Shown one piece after another: positions 34,004-42,738 of a stretch of 64,000 nucleotides of DNA. The stretch spans positions 744,001 through 808,000 of the forward strand of contig NZ_FOWV01000001.1 in NCBI RefSeq assembly GCF_900115545.1, written 5' to 3'. A program made the translations under genes and the position numbers. The notes under the pieces are model-generated. The model was not told the DNA's origin. It was given only the letters and a program-made list of their open reading frames with translations, and made no database searches. Source of the DNA: Ralstonia sp. NFACC01 (GTDB taxonomy: Bacteria; Pseudomonadota; Gammaproteobacteria; Burkholderiales; Burkholderiaceae). The first letter of the stretch is position 1, and every line of letters starts with the position of its first letter.

Positions 34004-34797
34004 AACGCGCCTTGTCTGCTGCGCAGTGGATCATCACGCTGCTGCTGTGCCTGTTCCTAATCGTGCCGGTGGTGCTGTCGATGGCCGTGGGCCTGACGCG
34101 AAACTACATCCGCGGGTTCAAGAGCGGTTGGACGCTGGATTGGGTCGCCCAGGTCTGGGAGATGTATCACGCGTCGATCTGGATGTCGTTGCTGGTGGCG
34201 CTGTGCACGCTGGTGGTCGTGCTGGCGGCCGGCGTGCCGGCGGGCTATGTACTGGCGCGGCGTCAGAGCCGTGCAAGCCGCCTGATCGAAGAATTCCTGA
34301 CGCTGCCCGTGGCACTCCCGGGGCTGGCGACGGCGCTGGGCTTGATCGTGGCCTACGGCGGCTTCGGCGGCTTTCGCGAGAGCCTGTGGTTCATTGTCGT
34401 CGGCCACGTGGTGTTCACCCTGCCGTTCATGGTGCGCTCGGTTGCAGCCGTGGCGGCAGGCCAGAACCTCAAGACGCTGGAGGAGGGCGCTGCCAGCCTG
34501 GGCGCGTCGTTCTGGCAGCGCTTTCGCACCATCGTGCTGCCCAACGTGCAGCCCGGCATCCTGGCCGGCGCGTTGACGGTGGTGACGCTCTCAGTAGGCG
34601 AATTCAACCTGACCTGGATGCTGCACACGCCCGAAACCAAGACCCTGCCGGTCGGCTTGGCCGATACCTATGCGTCGATGCGCCTGGAAATCGCCAGCGC
34701 CTACACGCTGATCTTCTTCGTCATGATCGTGCCGCTGCTGGTGCTGATGCAGCGCTTTGGCGGCCTGCGGGTGAACAACGGAAAGGCTTCCCGATGA
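34000..34797 (+). CDS. ABC transporter permease
   Basis: A 265-aa inner-membrane permease, partner of the preceding one. It has an N-terminal helix (AAQWIITLLLCLFLIVPVVL) and the EAA loop EEGAASLGASFWQRFRTIVL near residues 161-180. ATGA overlaps join it to both neighbours, so all subunits are translationally coupled. Family: PotC-like. Confidence 0.92.
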   Translation: MKRALSAAQWIITLLLCLFLIVPVVLSMAVGLTRNYIRGFKSGWTLDWVAQVWEMYHASIWMSLLVALCTLVVVLAAGVPAGYVLARRQSRASRLIEEFLTLPVALPGLATALGLIVAYGGFGGFRESLWFIVVGHVVFTLPFMVRSVAAVAAGQNLKTLEEGAASLGASFWQRFRTIVLPNVQPGILAGALTVVTLSVGEFNLTWMLHTPETKTLPVGLADTYASMRLEIASAYTLIFFVMIVPLLVLMQRFGGLRVNNGKASR

Positions 34798-35855
34798 GTA
34801 CCGAACCTCTACATCTCGCGCCCGTGCCGATTCGGCTGCGTGGCTGCGGAAAACACTTCGGCGGCCAGCGCGTGCTGGACTCGATGGACCTCGACATCGC
34901 CGCCGGCGAGACCGTCGTGCTGCTCGGCCCGTCGGGCTGCGGCAAGACGACCACGCTGCGCATCGTCGCGGGGCTCGAAGCGCCCGATGCAGGCGGCACC
35001 GTGCATTTTGGCGACGAGGACGTCACTGCACGTCCGATCGAACGCCGCCGCGTCGGCATGGTGTTCCAGAACTACGCGCTGTTTCCCAACCTGAGCGTGC
35101 GCGGCAACGTGGAATACGGCCTGCGCATCCAGCGCCGGCAGAACGGCTTGTCTGACACGCAGATCAGCGCCCGGGCGAGCACGCTGCTGGAGATGATGCA
35201 CCTCACGCCGTACGCAGACCGCGGTGTGGATCAGCTCTCGGGCGGGCAGCGCCAACGCGTGGCACTGGCGCGCGCGCTGGCGCCCGAGCCACGGGTGCTG
35301 CTGCTCGACGAGCCGCTCACGGCGCTCGATGCCAAGCTTCGCGAATCTGTGCGGGCAGAAATGGACCGCCTGCTACGCAGCCTCGGCATCACGACCATCT
35401 ACGTGACGCACGATCAGGAAGAGGCGATGGCGCTTGCCGATCGCATTGTCGTCATGGAAGCCGGCCGCATTGCGCAGATCGGCACGCCGCGCGAGATCTA
35501 CTTCCAGCCGGCCAACCGGCACGTGGCGGATTTCATCGGGATCATGAACCGGCTTGACGGCGCGCGCGAGGACGGCGCCTTCGTCTGCGCGGGTGGTCGC
35601 GTACCCGTGCCGGCCGGCGACGGCAACGCCATCTTCTTCCGCCCCGAAGATGCCGTGCTGGCCGACCCGGCCCAGGCGGCGCTGAAGGGCACGGTCGAAT
35701 CGGCGGTGTTTCTTGGCTTCCGCACGCGCGTGCGCGTGGCGGGCGTGTCAGCCACGCCGCTGTTTATCGATGTGCCCGGCCGCCAACACTTTGCGCCCGG
35801 CCATGCGGTCGGCTTCGATATCCCGGCAGACCGCCTCCTGACCTTGCAAGCCTGA
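34794..35855 (+). CDS. ABC transporter ATP-binding protein (PotA/FbpC type)
   Basis: A 353-aa ATPase. Walker A GPSGCGKTT lies near residues 44-52, Q-loop in VGMVFQNYALFPNL, signature LSGGQRQRVALARAL, Walker B VLLLDEPLTALD and the switch histidine in YVTHDQEEAMALADR. A C-terminal TOBE-like regulatory domain (about 240-353) follows. It overlaps the permease by 4 bp and shares one base of its stop with the next gene's ATG. It energises import of the unknown ligand. Confidence 0.94.
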   Translation: MSTEPLHLAPVPIRLRGCGKHFGGQRVLDSMDLDIAAGETVVLLGPSGCGKTTTLRIVAGLEAPDAGGTVHFGDEDVTARPIERRRVGMVFQNYALFPNLSVRGNVEYGLRIQRRQNGLSDTQISARASTLLEMMHLTPYADRGVDQLSGGQRQRVALARALAPEPRVLLLDEPLTALDAKLRESVRAEMDRLLRSLGITTIYVTHDQEEAMALADRIVVMEAGRIAQIGTPREIYFQPANRHVADFIGIMNRLDGAREDGAFVCAGGRVPVPAGDGNAIFFRPEDAVLADPAQAALKGTVESAVFLGFRTRVRVAGVSATPLFIDVPGRQHFAPGHAVGFDIPADRLLTLQA

Positions 35856-36709
35856 TGCCAATGCATTTCCTGCAACTGACCGACCTTCATATCAAGCGTC
35901 CGGGGCGACTGGCTTATCGGCGCGTGGATTCAGCGGCCTACTTGGCACGCTGCGTGGCGCATATCCTGGCGCAGCCGGAGAAACCGGACGCCATCGTCCT
36001 GACCGGCGATCTGGTCGACGCCGGCGCGCCCGAGGAATACGCGCACCTGCGCGCCGTGCTGGCGCCGCTCGATGCGGCTGGCATCCGCATGCTGCCGGTG
36101 CTCGGCAACCATGACGGCCGTGACGCCGCCCGAGCAGCCTTTGCCGATTGGCTCGCGCCCATTCCGGCCGATGCGCAAGACAGGCACGCTTTCCAGTACT
36201 GGACCGACATCGGCGACGTTCGCCTGATCGTGATCGATACGCTGGACGCCGGCCATCCCGGTGGGCGCCTTGGTGTGCAGCGTCTGGATTGGCTGGCCGA
36301 AGCGCTGGCGCATGAAACGCAACGCCCGACCGTCATCGCCATGCATCACCCGCCGTTCGCCACGGGCATTGGCCACATGGACGTGCAATCGCTCGCCCCC
36401 GAAGACATCCCGGCCTTCGCGCAGATCGTGCGTGCCGCCGGCAACGTCGAGCGCATCATCTGCGGCCATCTGCATCGCTCCATTGACGTGCTCTTTGCCG
36501 GCACGGTGGCATCGACATGCCCGTCACCCGCGCATCAGGTGGCGCTGGATCTCGACCCCGACGGCGAGCCCGGCTTCGTCATGGAACCGCCCGCCTACAA
36601 GGTGCACGCATGGGTGCCGGGGCAGGGCCTGGTGAGCCACCTCGCCTACGTGGGGCAATTCGATGGCCCGCATCCGTTCTTCGAGCCAGACGGGCGGCTG
36701 ATCGACTAG
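35855..36709 (+). CDS. Metallophosphodiesterase (CpdA/GpdQ-like class III)
   Basis: A 284-aa binuclear metallohydrolase. All calcineurin-type motifs are present: DLH in LQLTDLHIKR, GD in LTGDLVDAG, GNHD in VLGNHDGRD, MHHPP, and GHLH in IICGHLHRS. Size and layout resemble cAMP phosphodiesterase CpdA and glycerophosphodiesterase GpdQ. It is the last gene of the lacI-ABC operon, its ATG overlapping the ATPase stop by 1 bp. It therefore probably acts in the cytoplasm on the imported compound, for example a phosphodiester. A second ATG 6 bp on (MHFLQL) is an alternative start. Confidence 0.9.
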   Translation: MPMHFLQLTDLHIKRPGRLAYRRVDSAAYLARCVAHILAQPEKPDAIVLTGDLVDAGAPEEYAHLRAVLAPLDAAGIRMLPVLGNHDGRDAARAAFADWLAPIPADAQDRHAFQYWTDIGDVRLIVIDTLDAGHPGGRLGVQRLDWLAEALAHETQRPTVIAMHHPPFATGIGHMDVQSLAPEDIPAFAQIVRAAGNVERIICGHLHRSIDVLFAGTVASTCPSPAHQVALDLDPDGEPGFVMEPPAYKVHAWVPGQGLVSHLAYVGQFDGPHPFFEPDGRLID

Positions 36710-37389
36710 GCCGCTTCCACGGCGGCGGCCATCCGCACGACCAGTGCATCAACGTCGCTTTCCGCCGATGCGATGGACGCGCGTAACCGCTCGTCGGCAA
36801 ACTCGTCGTATTCGACGGCGACAGATGCCACATCGGTGATGCCGATGTAGCCGAATGCCGTGGCGACGCCGGCCTCGACGTGGTTCAGGTGCGCAATGCG
36901 CTGGCCGGGGCCGTAACCGAAATCGCCGCGCGCGCTGAGGATGACGAGGCGCTTGTTCATGCCGGCGAGCAGCGGCCAATAGGGCTCGCCGGGGCGGCGG
37001 CGGTCGAAACCGAATGTGCGGCCCACGCGCACGATGTTGTCGATGTACGCCTTGAATTGCGCGGGTATGCCGAAGTTGTACATCGGTACGCCGGCCACGA
37101 TCACGTCGGCGGCCAGCAACGCGTCGATCAGTGCATCGCTTTGCGCAAGGCGGTCGTGCATCCACGGTTCGCGCTGCGCGGGCGGCGTGAACGCGGCATG
37201 GACCCAGCGGCCATCCACTGGGGCTGGCGGTTCAGCGCCGATATCGCGATAGACGACTTGCGCGTCGGGCTCATGCTCAAGCCAGCGCTGCACGAAGCGC
37301 GCGGAGAGCCGGCGCGTGTGCGAGCCATGGCGCGAAGTCTCGGAGCTGCCCGGCCGGGCGCTGGAATCCAGATGCAGAAGGCGGGTCAT
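36706..37389 (-). CDS. FMN-dependent NADH-azoreductase (AzoR/AcpD family)
   Basis: A 227-aa flavodoxin-like quinone/azo reductase. The N-terminal phosphate loop LDSSARPGSSETSRHG lies at 6-21, and VPMYNFGIPAQFKAYIDNIVR is the family's central motif (key residues PMYNFGIP and IDNIVR). It reduces quinones and azo dyes with NAD(P)H in the cytoplasm. It is divergent from a LysR gene 142 bp away that may regulate it. Its end overlaps the phosphodiesterase end by 4 bp. Confidence 0.9.
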   Translation of the reverse strand: MTRLLHLDSSARPGSSETSRHGSHTRRLSARFVQRWLEHEPDAQVVYRDIGAEPPAPVDGRWVHAAFTPPAQREPWMHDRLAQSDALIDALLAADVIVAGVPMYNFGIPAQFKAYIDNIVRVGRTFGFDRRRPGEPYWPLLAGMNKRLVILSARGDFGYGPGQRIAHLNHVEAGVATAFGYIGITDVASVAVEYDEFADERLRASIASAESDVDALVVRMAAAVEAA

Positions 37390-37531
37390 GTTGAATCGTT
37401 GATGAGTGGAGGTGTGTCCACTCTACGAACCGCGCTGCACTGCGACAAACGACATGTTTTGCGCGCGATGGCTGACATGGATTCATCCATGCCGTCCACG
37501 CGGGAAAAGCGCCCGTGACACAATCCCGCGC

Positions 37532-38461
37532 ATGCGAAAACTGCCACCCCTGAGCGCGCTGCGCGCCTTTGAAGCCACCGCGCGCCACCTCAGCATGAAG
37601 CGCGCTGCCGACGAGCTGTCGGTCACGCCCACGGCCGTCAGCCATCAGATCCGCCGCCTGGAAGACGTGCTGGGCGTGGTGCTGTTCGAACGCCACGTGC
37701 GTGCGCTGCGCCTGTCAGCTGCCGGCGAGCAGCTGTATCCGGTGCTCAACACCGGCTTTGACGCGTTTGCGCAGGCGATCGATGCCATTCGCGGCCCGCA
37801 AGCGCAGCCGGCCCGGCAGCGCGTCACGCTTACCGCGCCGATGGGGCTTGCTGCGCGCTGGCTGGTACCGCGACTTGGGGAATTTACGACGCAGCATCCG
37901 GAGGTGGATCTGCGCATTCATGCGTCCGACACCGTGGTCGACCTGCATGGCGGCAGCGCAGACCTTGCCGTGCGGTATGGCGATACGCCGGCCATGGGGA
38001 ATGGGCTCATCACCGAACGGCTCTTTGGCGACGCCTATGCGCCGGTCTGCCACCCGGGCCTGAAGGTGCAGTCGCACGACGATCTGACGCGCGTGCCGCT
38101 CATCCACTCCGAATGGCAGCGCACGCTGCCGCAGGCGATCGGCTGGCCGATGTGGGCACGCGCCGCCGGTATCGACCACATGCTCAAGACGGACACGGGC
38201 ATCGTGCTGTCCGACGACGGGCATGCCATGTCGGCGGCAATGGCCGGGCAAGGCGTGATCCTGGCGAACCTGCCGCTGGTGCGTGATGCGCTGGAGGCGG
38301 GCACGCTCGTCCAGCCTTTTGCAGCGCCCGTCATTCAGCGCTATGCCTTCTGGGCCGTTGCGCCATCTACGCGGCTTGAAGACGCTGCCGTGCGTGCGGT
38401 GTGGGATTGGCTATGCGCGTGCCGCGAAAACACGGCACGTCTGCATCGCTCAGCTCAATAG
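37532..38461 (+). CDS. LysR-family transcriptional regulator (GcvA-like)
   Basis: A 309-aa LTTR of the GcvA/AmpR-like group, with the start typical of that group, LPPLSALRAFEATARHLSMK. The HTH contains AADELSVTPTAVSHQIRRLE, followed by the effector domain. The ATG chosen gives that conserved start; the frame is open 42 codons upstream without homology. It could control the divergent azoreductase gene or the amidase gene, whose end it overlaps by 12 bp. Confidence 0.9.
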   Translation: MRKLPPLSALRAFEATARHLSMKRAADELSVTPTAVSHQIRRLEDVLGVVLFERHVRALRLSAAGEQLYPVLNTGFDAFAQAIDAIRGPQAQPARQRVTLTAPMGLAARWLVPRLGEFTTQHPEVDLRIHASDTVVDLHGGSADLAVRYGDTPAMGNGLITERLFGDAYAPVCHPGLKVQSHDDLTRVPLIHSEWQRTLPQAIGWPMWARAAGIDHMLKTDTGIVLSDDGHAMSAAMAGQGVILANLPLVRDALEAGTLVQPFAAPVIQRYAFWAVAPSTRLEDAAVRAVWDWLCACRENTARLHRSAQ

Positions 38462-39925
38462 CGGCGACGCCGCACGCGCTGGCGCAAACGCTTCGTGCCA
38501 CGCGGCTGCAAGCTGCAGCAAGGCAAATTCCGACCGGGGCGGCGCAATCACCTGCAGGCCCAGGGGCAAGCCATCGGGGGTCAAGCCGGACGGCAGGCTC
38601 GCGGCCGGCACGCCCGCCAGCGTGGCGCCAATCACGACTTCCATCCAGCGGTGATACGTGTCCATGGCGCGGCCCGCGACGGTCTTGGGCCAGTGTTCTT
38701 CCGCGGGGAAGGGCGCAACTTGCGTGCAGGGCAGGACGAGGAAATCGTAGTGCGCAAACTGCCGCAGCAGCGCCTGATACCAGCTTGCCCGTGTGGCGAT
38801 GGCACGGTTGATGTCGATGGCGGTGCGGCTGCGTCCGTGCTCGATTTCCCAGATGGCTTCGGGCTTGAGCAAGTCACGCGTGGCTGCGTTGGCGTAGAGG
38901 AGCCCCAGGTTGCCGGATACGCTCAGCGCACGCAGCGTGCACCAGCATTCCCACAACGCATCCATCGCGAAGAAAGGCCGTACGCTTTCGACATGGCAGC
39001 CCAGCGTGTCGAATGTGTCCAGCGCGTGCTCGTTGACGGCCAGCACTTCGCGGTCGACGGCAAGGTAGCCGCCAAAATCGCCCAGCCACCCAATGCGCGC
39101 TTGCCGGAAATCACGGTGCAGCGGCTGCATGAAGCACGCCGGATCGTCGCTCAGCGACAGCGGCGCACGCGGGTCGTAGCCGGCCTGCGTGGCGAGCAAC
39201 CAAGCGAGGTCGTGCGGATTGCGCGCCATCGGGCCTTCGGTGCCCAGCTGCTGGAAGAACACGTCGCCGGCGGGGCCATACGGCACGCGACCGAGGCTCG
39301 GACGCAGGCCGTAAATATTGTTCCAGGCCGCGGGGTTGCGCAGCGAGCCCATCATGTCGCTGCCGTCGGCCACGGGCAGCATGTTCAGCGCCAGCGCGGC
39401 GGCAGTGCCACCGCTGCTGCCGCCGGCCGAGCGCTCGGGGTTCCAGGCGTTGCGCGTAGTGCCGTACACACGGTTGTAGGTATGCGAGCCGAGCCCGAAC
39501 TCCGGCGTATTGGTCTTGCCGATCAGCACGGTGCCCTGCCGGCGAATGCGCTCGACGACGATGCTGTCATGCGTCGGCACATTGCGCGCCATGGCGAGAC
39601 TGCCCATCGATGTCACCATGCCGGCGGTGGCCGCGAGGTCCTTGGGCGCCTGCGGAAAACCATGCATCCAGCCGCCGGATAAGCCCTGCGAGAGCAGCAC
39701 ATCGCGCTCGCGCGCCTGGTCGATGGCGGATTCGGCATCGATGCGGGCGACGACCGCGTTCACCGTCGGGTTATGACGATCGATCTGCGCAAGGAACGCT
39801 TCCATGACTTCCACGCACAATACATCGCGCGCGTGGATGCGCCGGGACAGTTCGATCGCGCTCCATTGCACGATCTCTTCATTGGCGGCCGCAGGTATTG
39901 CAGCGTGGCTCGGATTCGCTTGCAT
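38450..39925 (-). CDS. Amidase (amidase-signature family)
   Basis: A 491-aa hydrolase of the GatA/FAAH-like amidase-signature family. The catalytic triad is visible: Lys95 in PQAPKDLAATAG, cis-Ser170 in SAGGSSGG and nucleophile Ser194 in GSLRNPA. The spacings (75 and 24 residues) equal those in fatty acid amide hydrolase. It cleaves carboxylic amides to acid and ammonia; the substrate is unknown. In transcription order it comes after the MFS and M20 genes (20 bp from the M20 stop), so the three form an uptake-and-hydrolysis operon. Confidence 0.93.
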   Translation of the reverse strand: MQANPSHAAIPAAANEEIVQWSAIELSRRIHARDVLCVEVMEAFLAQIDRHNPTVNAVVARIDAESAIDQARERDVLLSQGLSGGWMHGFPQAPKDLAATAGMVTSMGSLAMARNVPTHDSIVVERIRRQGTVLIGKTNTPEFGLGSHTYNRVYGTTRNAWNPERSAGGSSGGTAAALALNMLPVADGSDMMGSLRNPAAWNNIYGLRPSLGRVPYGPAGDVFFQQLGTEGPMARNPHDLAWLLATQAGYDPRAPLSLSDDPACFMQPLHRDFRQARIGWLGDFGGYLAVDREVLAVNEHALDTFDTLGCHVESVRPFFAMDALWECWCTLRALSVSGNLGLLYANAATRDLLKPEAIWEIEHGRSRTAIDINRAIATRASWYQALLRQFAHYDFLVLPCTQVAPFPAEEHWPKTVAGRAMDTYHRWMEVVIGATLAGVPAASLPSGLTPDGLPLGLQVIAPPRSEFALLQLAAAWHEAFAPARAASPLLS

Positions 39926-39945
39926 TCCTTGACTCGAAGTTCACT

Positions 39946-41157
39946 TCACGCGGTCAGGTAGGTCTGTGCCAGACGCACCCAGGCGGCGGCCCCCAACGGC
40001 AATACCTGGTCGTTGAAGTCGTAGCCGGGGTTGTGCACCATGCAGCCGCCGAATTCGCCTTCGCCATTGCCGAGAATCAAGTAGCAGCCGGGCACCTCGT
40101 TCAGCATCCAGGCAAAGTCTTCGCTGCCGTTGAGCCCCTTGGGCGCCTGCGTGACGACGTTGGCCGCGCCCACCAGTTCGGTGCAGACCTGCTGCGCCAG
40201 TTGCGTCTCTGCCTCGGTATTGACCATGGGTGGCGTCAATTGACGATAGTCGATCTGCGCCTCGACGCCATGGGCCTGTGCGGTCAGGCTGACGATCTCG
40301 CGAATGCGCATTTCCACCAGCGCACGCGTTTCCGGCCGCGCCGCACGCACATTCAGGCCGATCGTCACCGATTCGGGAATCACGTTGTGCGTGGCACCAC
40401 CGCGAATGAAGCCGACCGACACCACCGCCGTGTCGTCAGGCGCGACGTTGCGTGCGACCACGGTCTGCAACGCGGTGATGATGGCGGCCGACGCGGCAAT
40501 CGGATCCCGCGCGCGATGCGGCATCGCGCCGTGCCCGCCCATGCCCTTGATGGTGACGTCGGCCACGTCGGAAGACAGGCTCACCGGCCCCGGCAGCACG
40601 CGGAAGCTGCCGGCCGGCACGCCGGGCATGTTGTGTAAGGCATAGACGGCATCGCAGGGGAAGCGCTCGAAGAGGCCGTCTTCGATCATGGCGCGCGCAC
40701 CGCACAGGTTTTCCTCGTCGGGCTGGAAGATGAGGTTGAGCGTGCCGTCAAAATCGCGGCTCTCGGCCAGCGCCTTGGCCGCGGCGAGCAGGATGGCGGT
40801 GTGCCCGTCGTGGCCGCACGCGTGCATCTTGCCGTGGTTGCGGCTGGCGTAAGGCAGGCCGGTCGCTTCAACGATGGGCAGTGCGTCCATGTCCGCGCGA
40901 ATGCCAAGGCGGCGCGTGCCGTTGCCGAGCTTCAGTTGGCCGACGACGCCGCTCTTGCCGATGCCGGTGTGGACCTCGTAGCCCCAGCTCTTGAGCAGAT
41001 CGGCCACCAACGTGCTGGTGGCGCCCACCTCGAAACCGAGTTCAGGCTGCGCGTGGATCTGGCGACGGATATTGACGAACGTTTCTGCATCGATATGGAC
41101 GGGCGGCAGCAGATGCGGCAGCAGTTGGAACGGCGTGAGCGTGGGGGCTTTGGTCAT
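39946..41157 (-). CDS. M20 family amidohydrolase (hippurate-hydrolase-like)
   Basis: A 403-aa metallopeptidase-like amidohydrolase of the M20D/aminoacylase type. It has MHACGHDGHTAIL with metal ligands, the dimerisation-domain motif GMGGHGAMPHRARDP, and HNPGYDFND with the last metal-binding histidine. Members hydrolyse N-acyl amino acids, indole-acetyl amino acids or hippurate. It lies between the amidase and the MFS transporter on the same strand. If it acts on hippurate it would yield benzoate, for which degradation genes exist at 54-60 kb; this is inference. Confidence 0.92.
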   Translation of the reverse strand: MTKAPTLTPFQLLPHLLPPVHIDAETFVNIRRQIHAQPELGFEVGATSTLVADLLKSWGYEVHTGIGKSGVVGQLKLGNGTRRLGIRADMDALPIVEATGLPYASRNHGKMHACGHDGHTAILLAAAKALAESRDFDGTLNLIFQPDEENLCGARAMIEDGLFERFPCDAVYALHNMPGVPAGSFRVLPGPVSLSSDVADVTIKGMGGHGAMPHRARDPIAASAAIITALQTVVARNVAPDDTAVVSVGFIRGGATHNVIPESVTIGLNVRAARPETRALVEMRIREIVSLTAQAHGVEAQIDYRQLTPPMVNTEAETQLAQQVCTELVGAANVVTQAPKGLNGSEDFAWMLNEVPGCYLILGNGEGEFGGCMVHNPGYDFNDQVLPLGAAAWVRLAQTYLTA

Positions 41158-41199
41158 GTCGGGGCTCCGGGGTTGGACGTTGGAGATGGGAATCCGGTG

Positions 41200-42501
41200 T
41201 CAGTGGGTGTCGCGCGCTTCGCGCAGGCTCAGCACCGTCAGCAGCGTGATGGCGCTGCACGCCATCATGTAAAAGGCAGGGGAGAGCGGGTTGCCGGTGC
41301 GGGCCAGCAGCCACGTCACGACAAACTGGCACGAACCGCCAAAGACCGTGACGCCGATCGCGTAGATGACCGATAGGCCGCTGGCGCGCACCTTGATGGG
41401 CAGCAGCTCCATCATCATCAGCAGCATCGGCGTGGTGCCCAGGTACAGCGTGCCGGTCAGCAGTGCCGACAGCACCAGCACCAGCGGCACGCTCGGGAAA
41501 TGCGTCATCAGCCAGAAGGCCGGATACAGCGCCGCCACGGTGACCAGCGTTGCGCCCACCACCAGCGGCTTGCGGCGCGGCAGGCGGTCGGCCAGCCATC
41601 CGGAGAGGAGCGACGCGCCAAAGCTCGTCAGCCCCGTCACGCAACCAGCGAGCAGCGACAGCGAAGGCGGCAGATGCAGCTCGCGGATCATGTAGGTCGG
41701 CATGAAATAGATCACCAGATACGTGCCGACCGTCCCGCCGATGATCGTCAGCACGCCTTTGACGACAAGCCCGCCATGGTCGCGGAACAGGGTGCCGAGC
41801 GGGCTCGGCGCATGCGCCTCGGCGGTGTGCGTTTCATCCAGGTGCGAGCGGATATAGAGGCCCACCGGCGCGATCAGCAAGCCGAGGAAGAACGGCACGC
41901 GCCAGCCCCAGCTCTGCAGCGCTTCCGGCGACAGGCTGCCGTACAGAATGGCCGCAGTCAGCGCGCCGCACAGCGCCGCAATGCCCTGGCTGCCCAATTG
42001 CCAGCTCACGCGAAACCCGCGCCCACGGACGCCGCCGGACTCCATCAGCATCGCGGTCGACGCACCGATTTCGCCGCCCAGCGAAAAGCCCTGCAGCAAC
42101 CGCCCGGCCAGAATGACCACCGGGCCGAACAGGCCTGCGGTGGCGTACGTGGGCGCTACCGCCAGGCACAGCGTGCCGATGACCATCAGCCCGATCGTCA
42201 GCGTCATCGCGGCCTTGCGTCCGTGGCGGTCTGCGTAGTTGCCGATCACGAAACCGCCCAGCGGGCGCATCACAAAGCCGATGCCGAACGTCGCCACCGC
42301 CAGCAGCAGCGAGCCATACGCGCTGTCGGACGGAAAGAACAGCTTGCCGATCATCAGCGCGAAGAAGCTGTAGACCGTGAAGTCGTACATCTCCAGCGCA
42401 TTGCCGATCGAGCATGCGGCGATCAACCGTGCCTGGCCGACAGGCTTGTGCGCGGCAGCGGCCGAGGCGGGCAACGGTGGCTGCAGGGTGGCGTTATTCA
42501 T
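41200..42501 (-). CDS. MFS transporter, metabolite:H+ symporter (MHS) type
   Basis: A 433-aa inner-membrane transporter with twelve predicted helices. The MHS signature is present (ACSIGNALEMYDFTVYSFFA, and GFVMRPLGGFVIGNYADRHG with the loop 2-3 motif). Relatives carry citrate, alpha-ketoglutarate, shikimate, proline or aromatic acids. The start MNNATLQPPLPASAAA follows GGAGATCCTC-type spacing on the minus strand. It is first in the leftward operon with the M20 enzyme and amidase, so it probably imports their substrate. A LysR gene is divergent, 237 bp away. Confidence 0.92.
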   Translation of the reverse strand: MNNATLQPPLPASAAAAHKPVGQARLIAACSIGNALEMYDFTVYSFFALMIGKLFFPSDSAYGSLLLAVATFGIGFVMRPLGGFVIGNYADRHGRKAAMTLTIGLMVIGTLCLAVAPTYATAGLFGPVVILAGRLLQGFSLGGEIGASTAMLMESGGVRGRGFRVSWQLGSQGIAALCGALTAAILYGSLSPEALQSWGWRVPFFLGLLIAPVGLYIRSHLDETHTAEAHAPSPLGTLFRDHGGLVVKGVLTIIGGTVGTYLVIYFMPTYMIRELHLPPSLSLLAGCVTGLTSFGASLLSGWLADRLPRRKPLVVGATLVTVAALYPAFWLMTHFPSVPLVLVLSALLTGTLYLGTTPMLLMMMELLPIKVRASGLSVIYAIGVTVFGGSCQFVVTWLLARTGNPLSPAFYMMACSAITLLTVLSLREARDTH

Positions 42502-42738
42502 TGAGGATCTCCGTCCGGGGTATTGGCGAGAGGGCTTCTGCGAGCCCTTGGGGCGCTTGCAGTATTCCGCCAAGCCGCCATCCAGAGAAAATCGTAAATA
42601 TTCATCCCGATAACCAAATAGAATCGCCGTCATAACCGGCCTGCATCCGCTATCGGGGAAAGCCCGCGAATCCTGGGGGGGCGAGGCCGCGTGACACGCT
42701 GAGTGCCGGGCATTGCGCCCAACAATGGGGAGAGCGAC

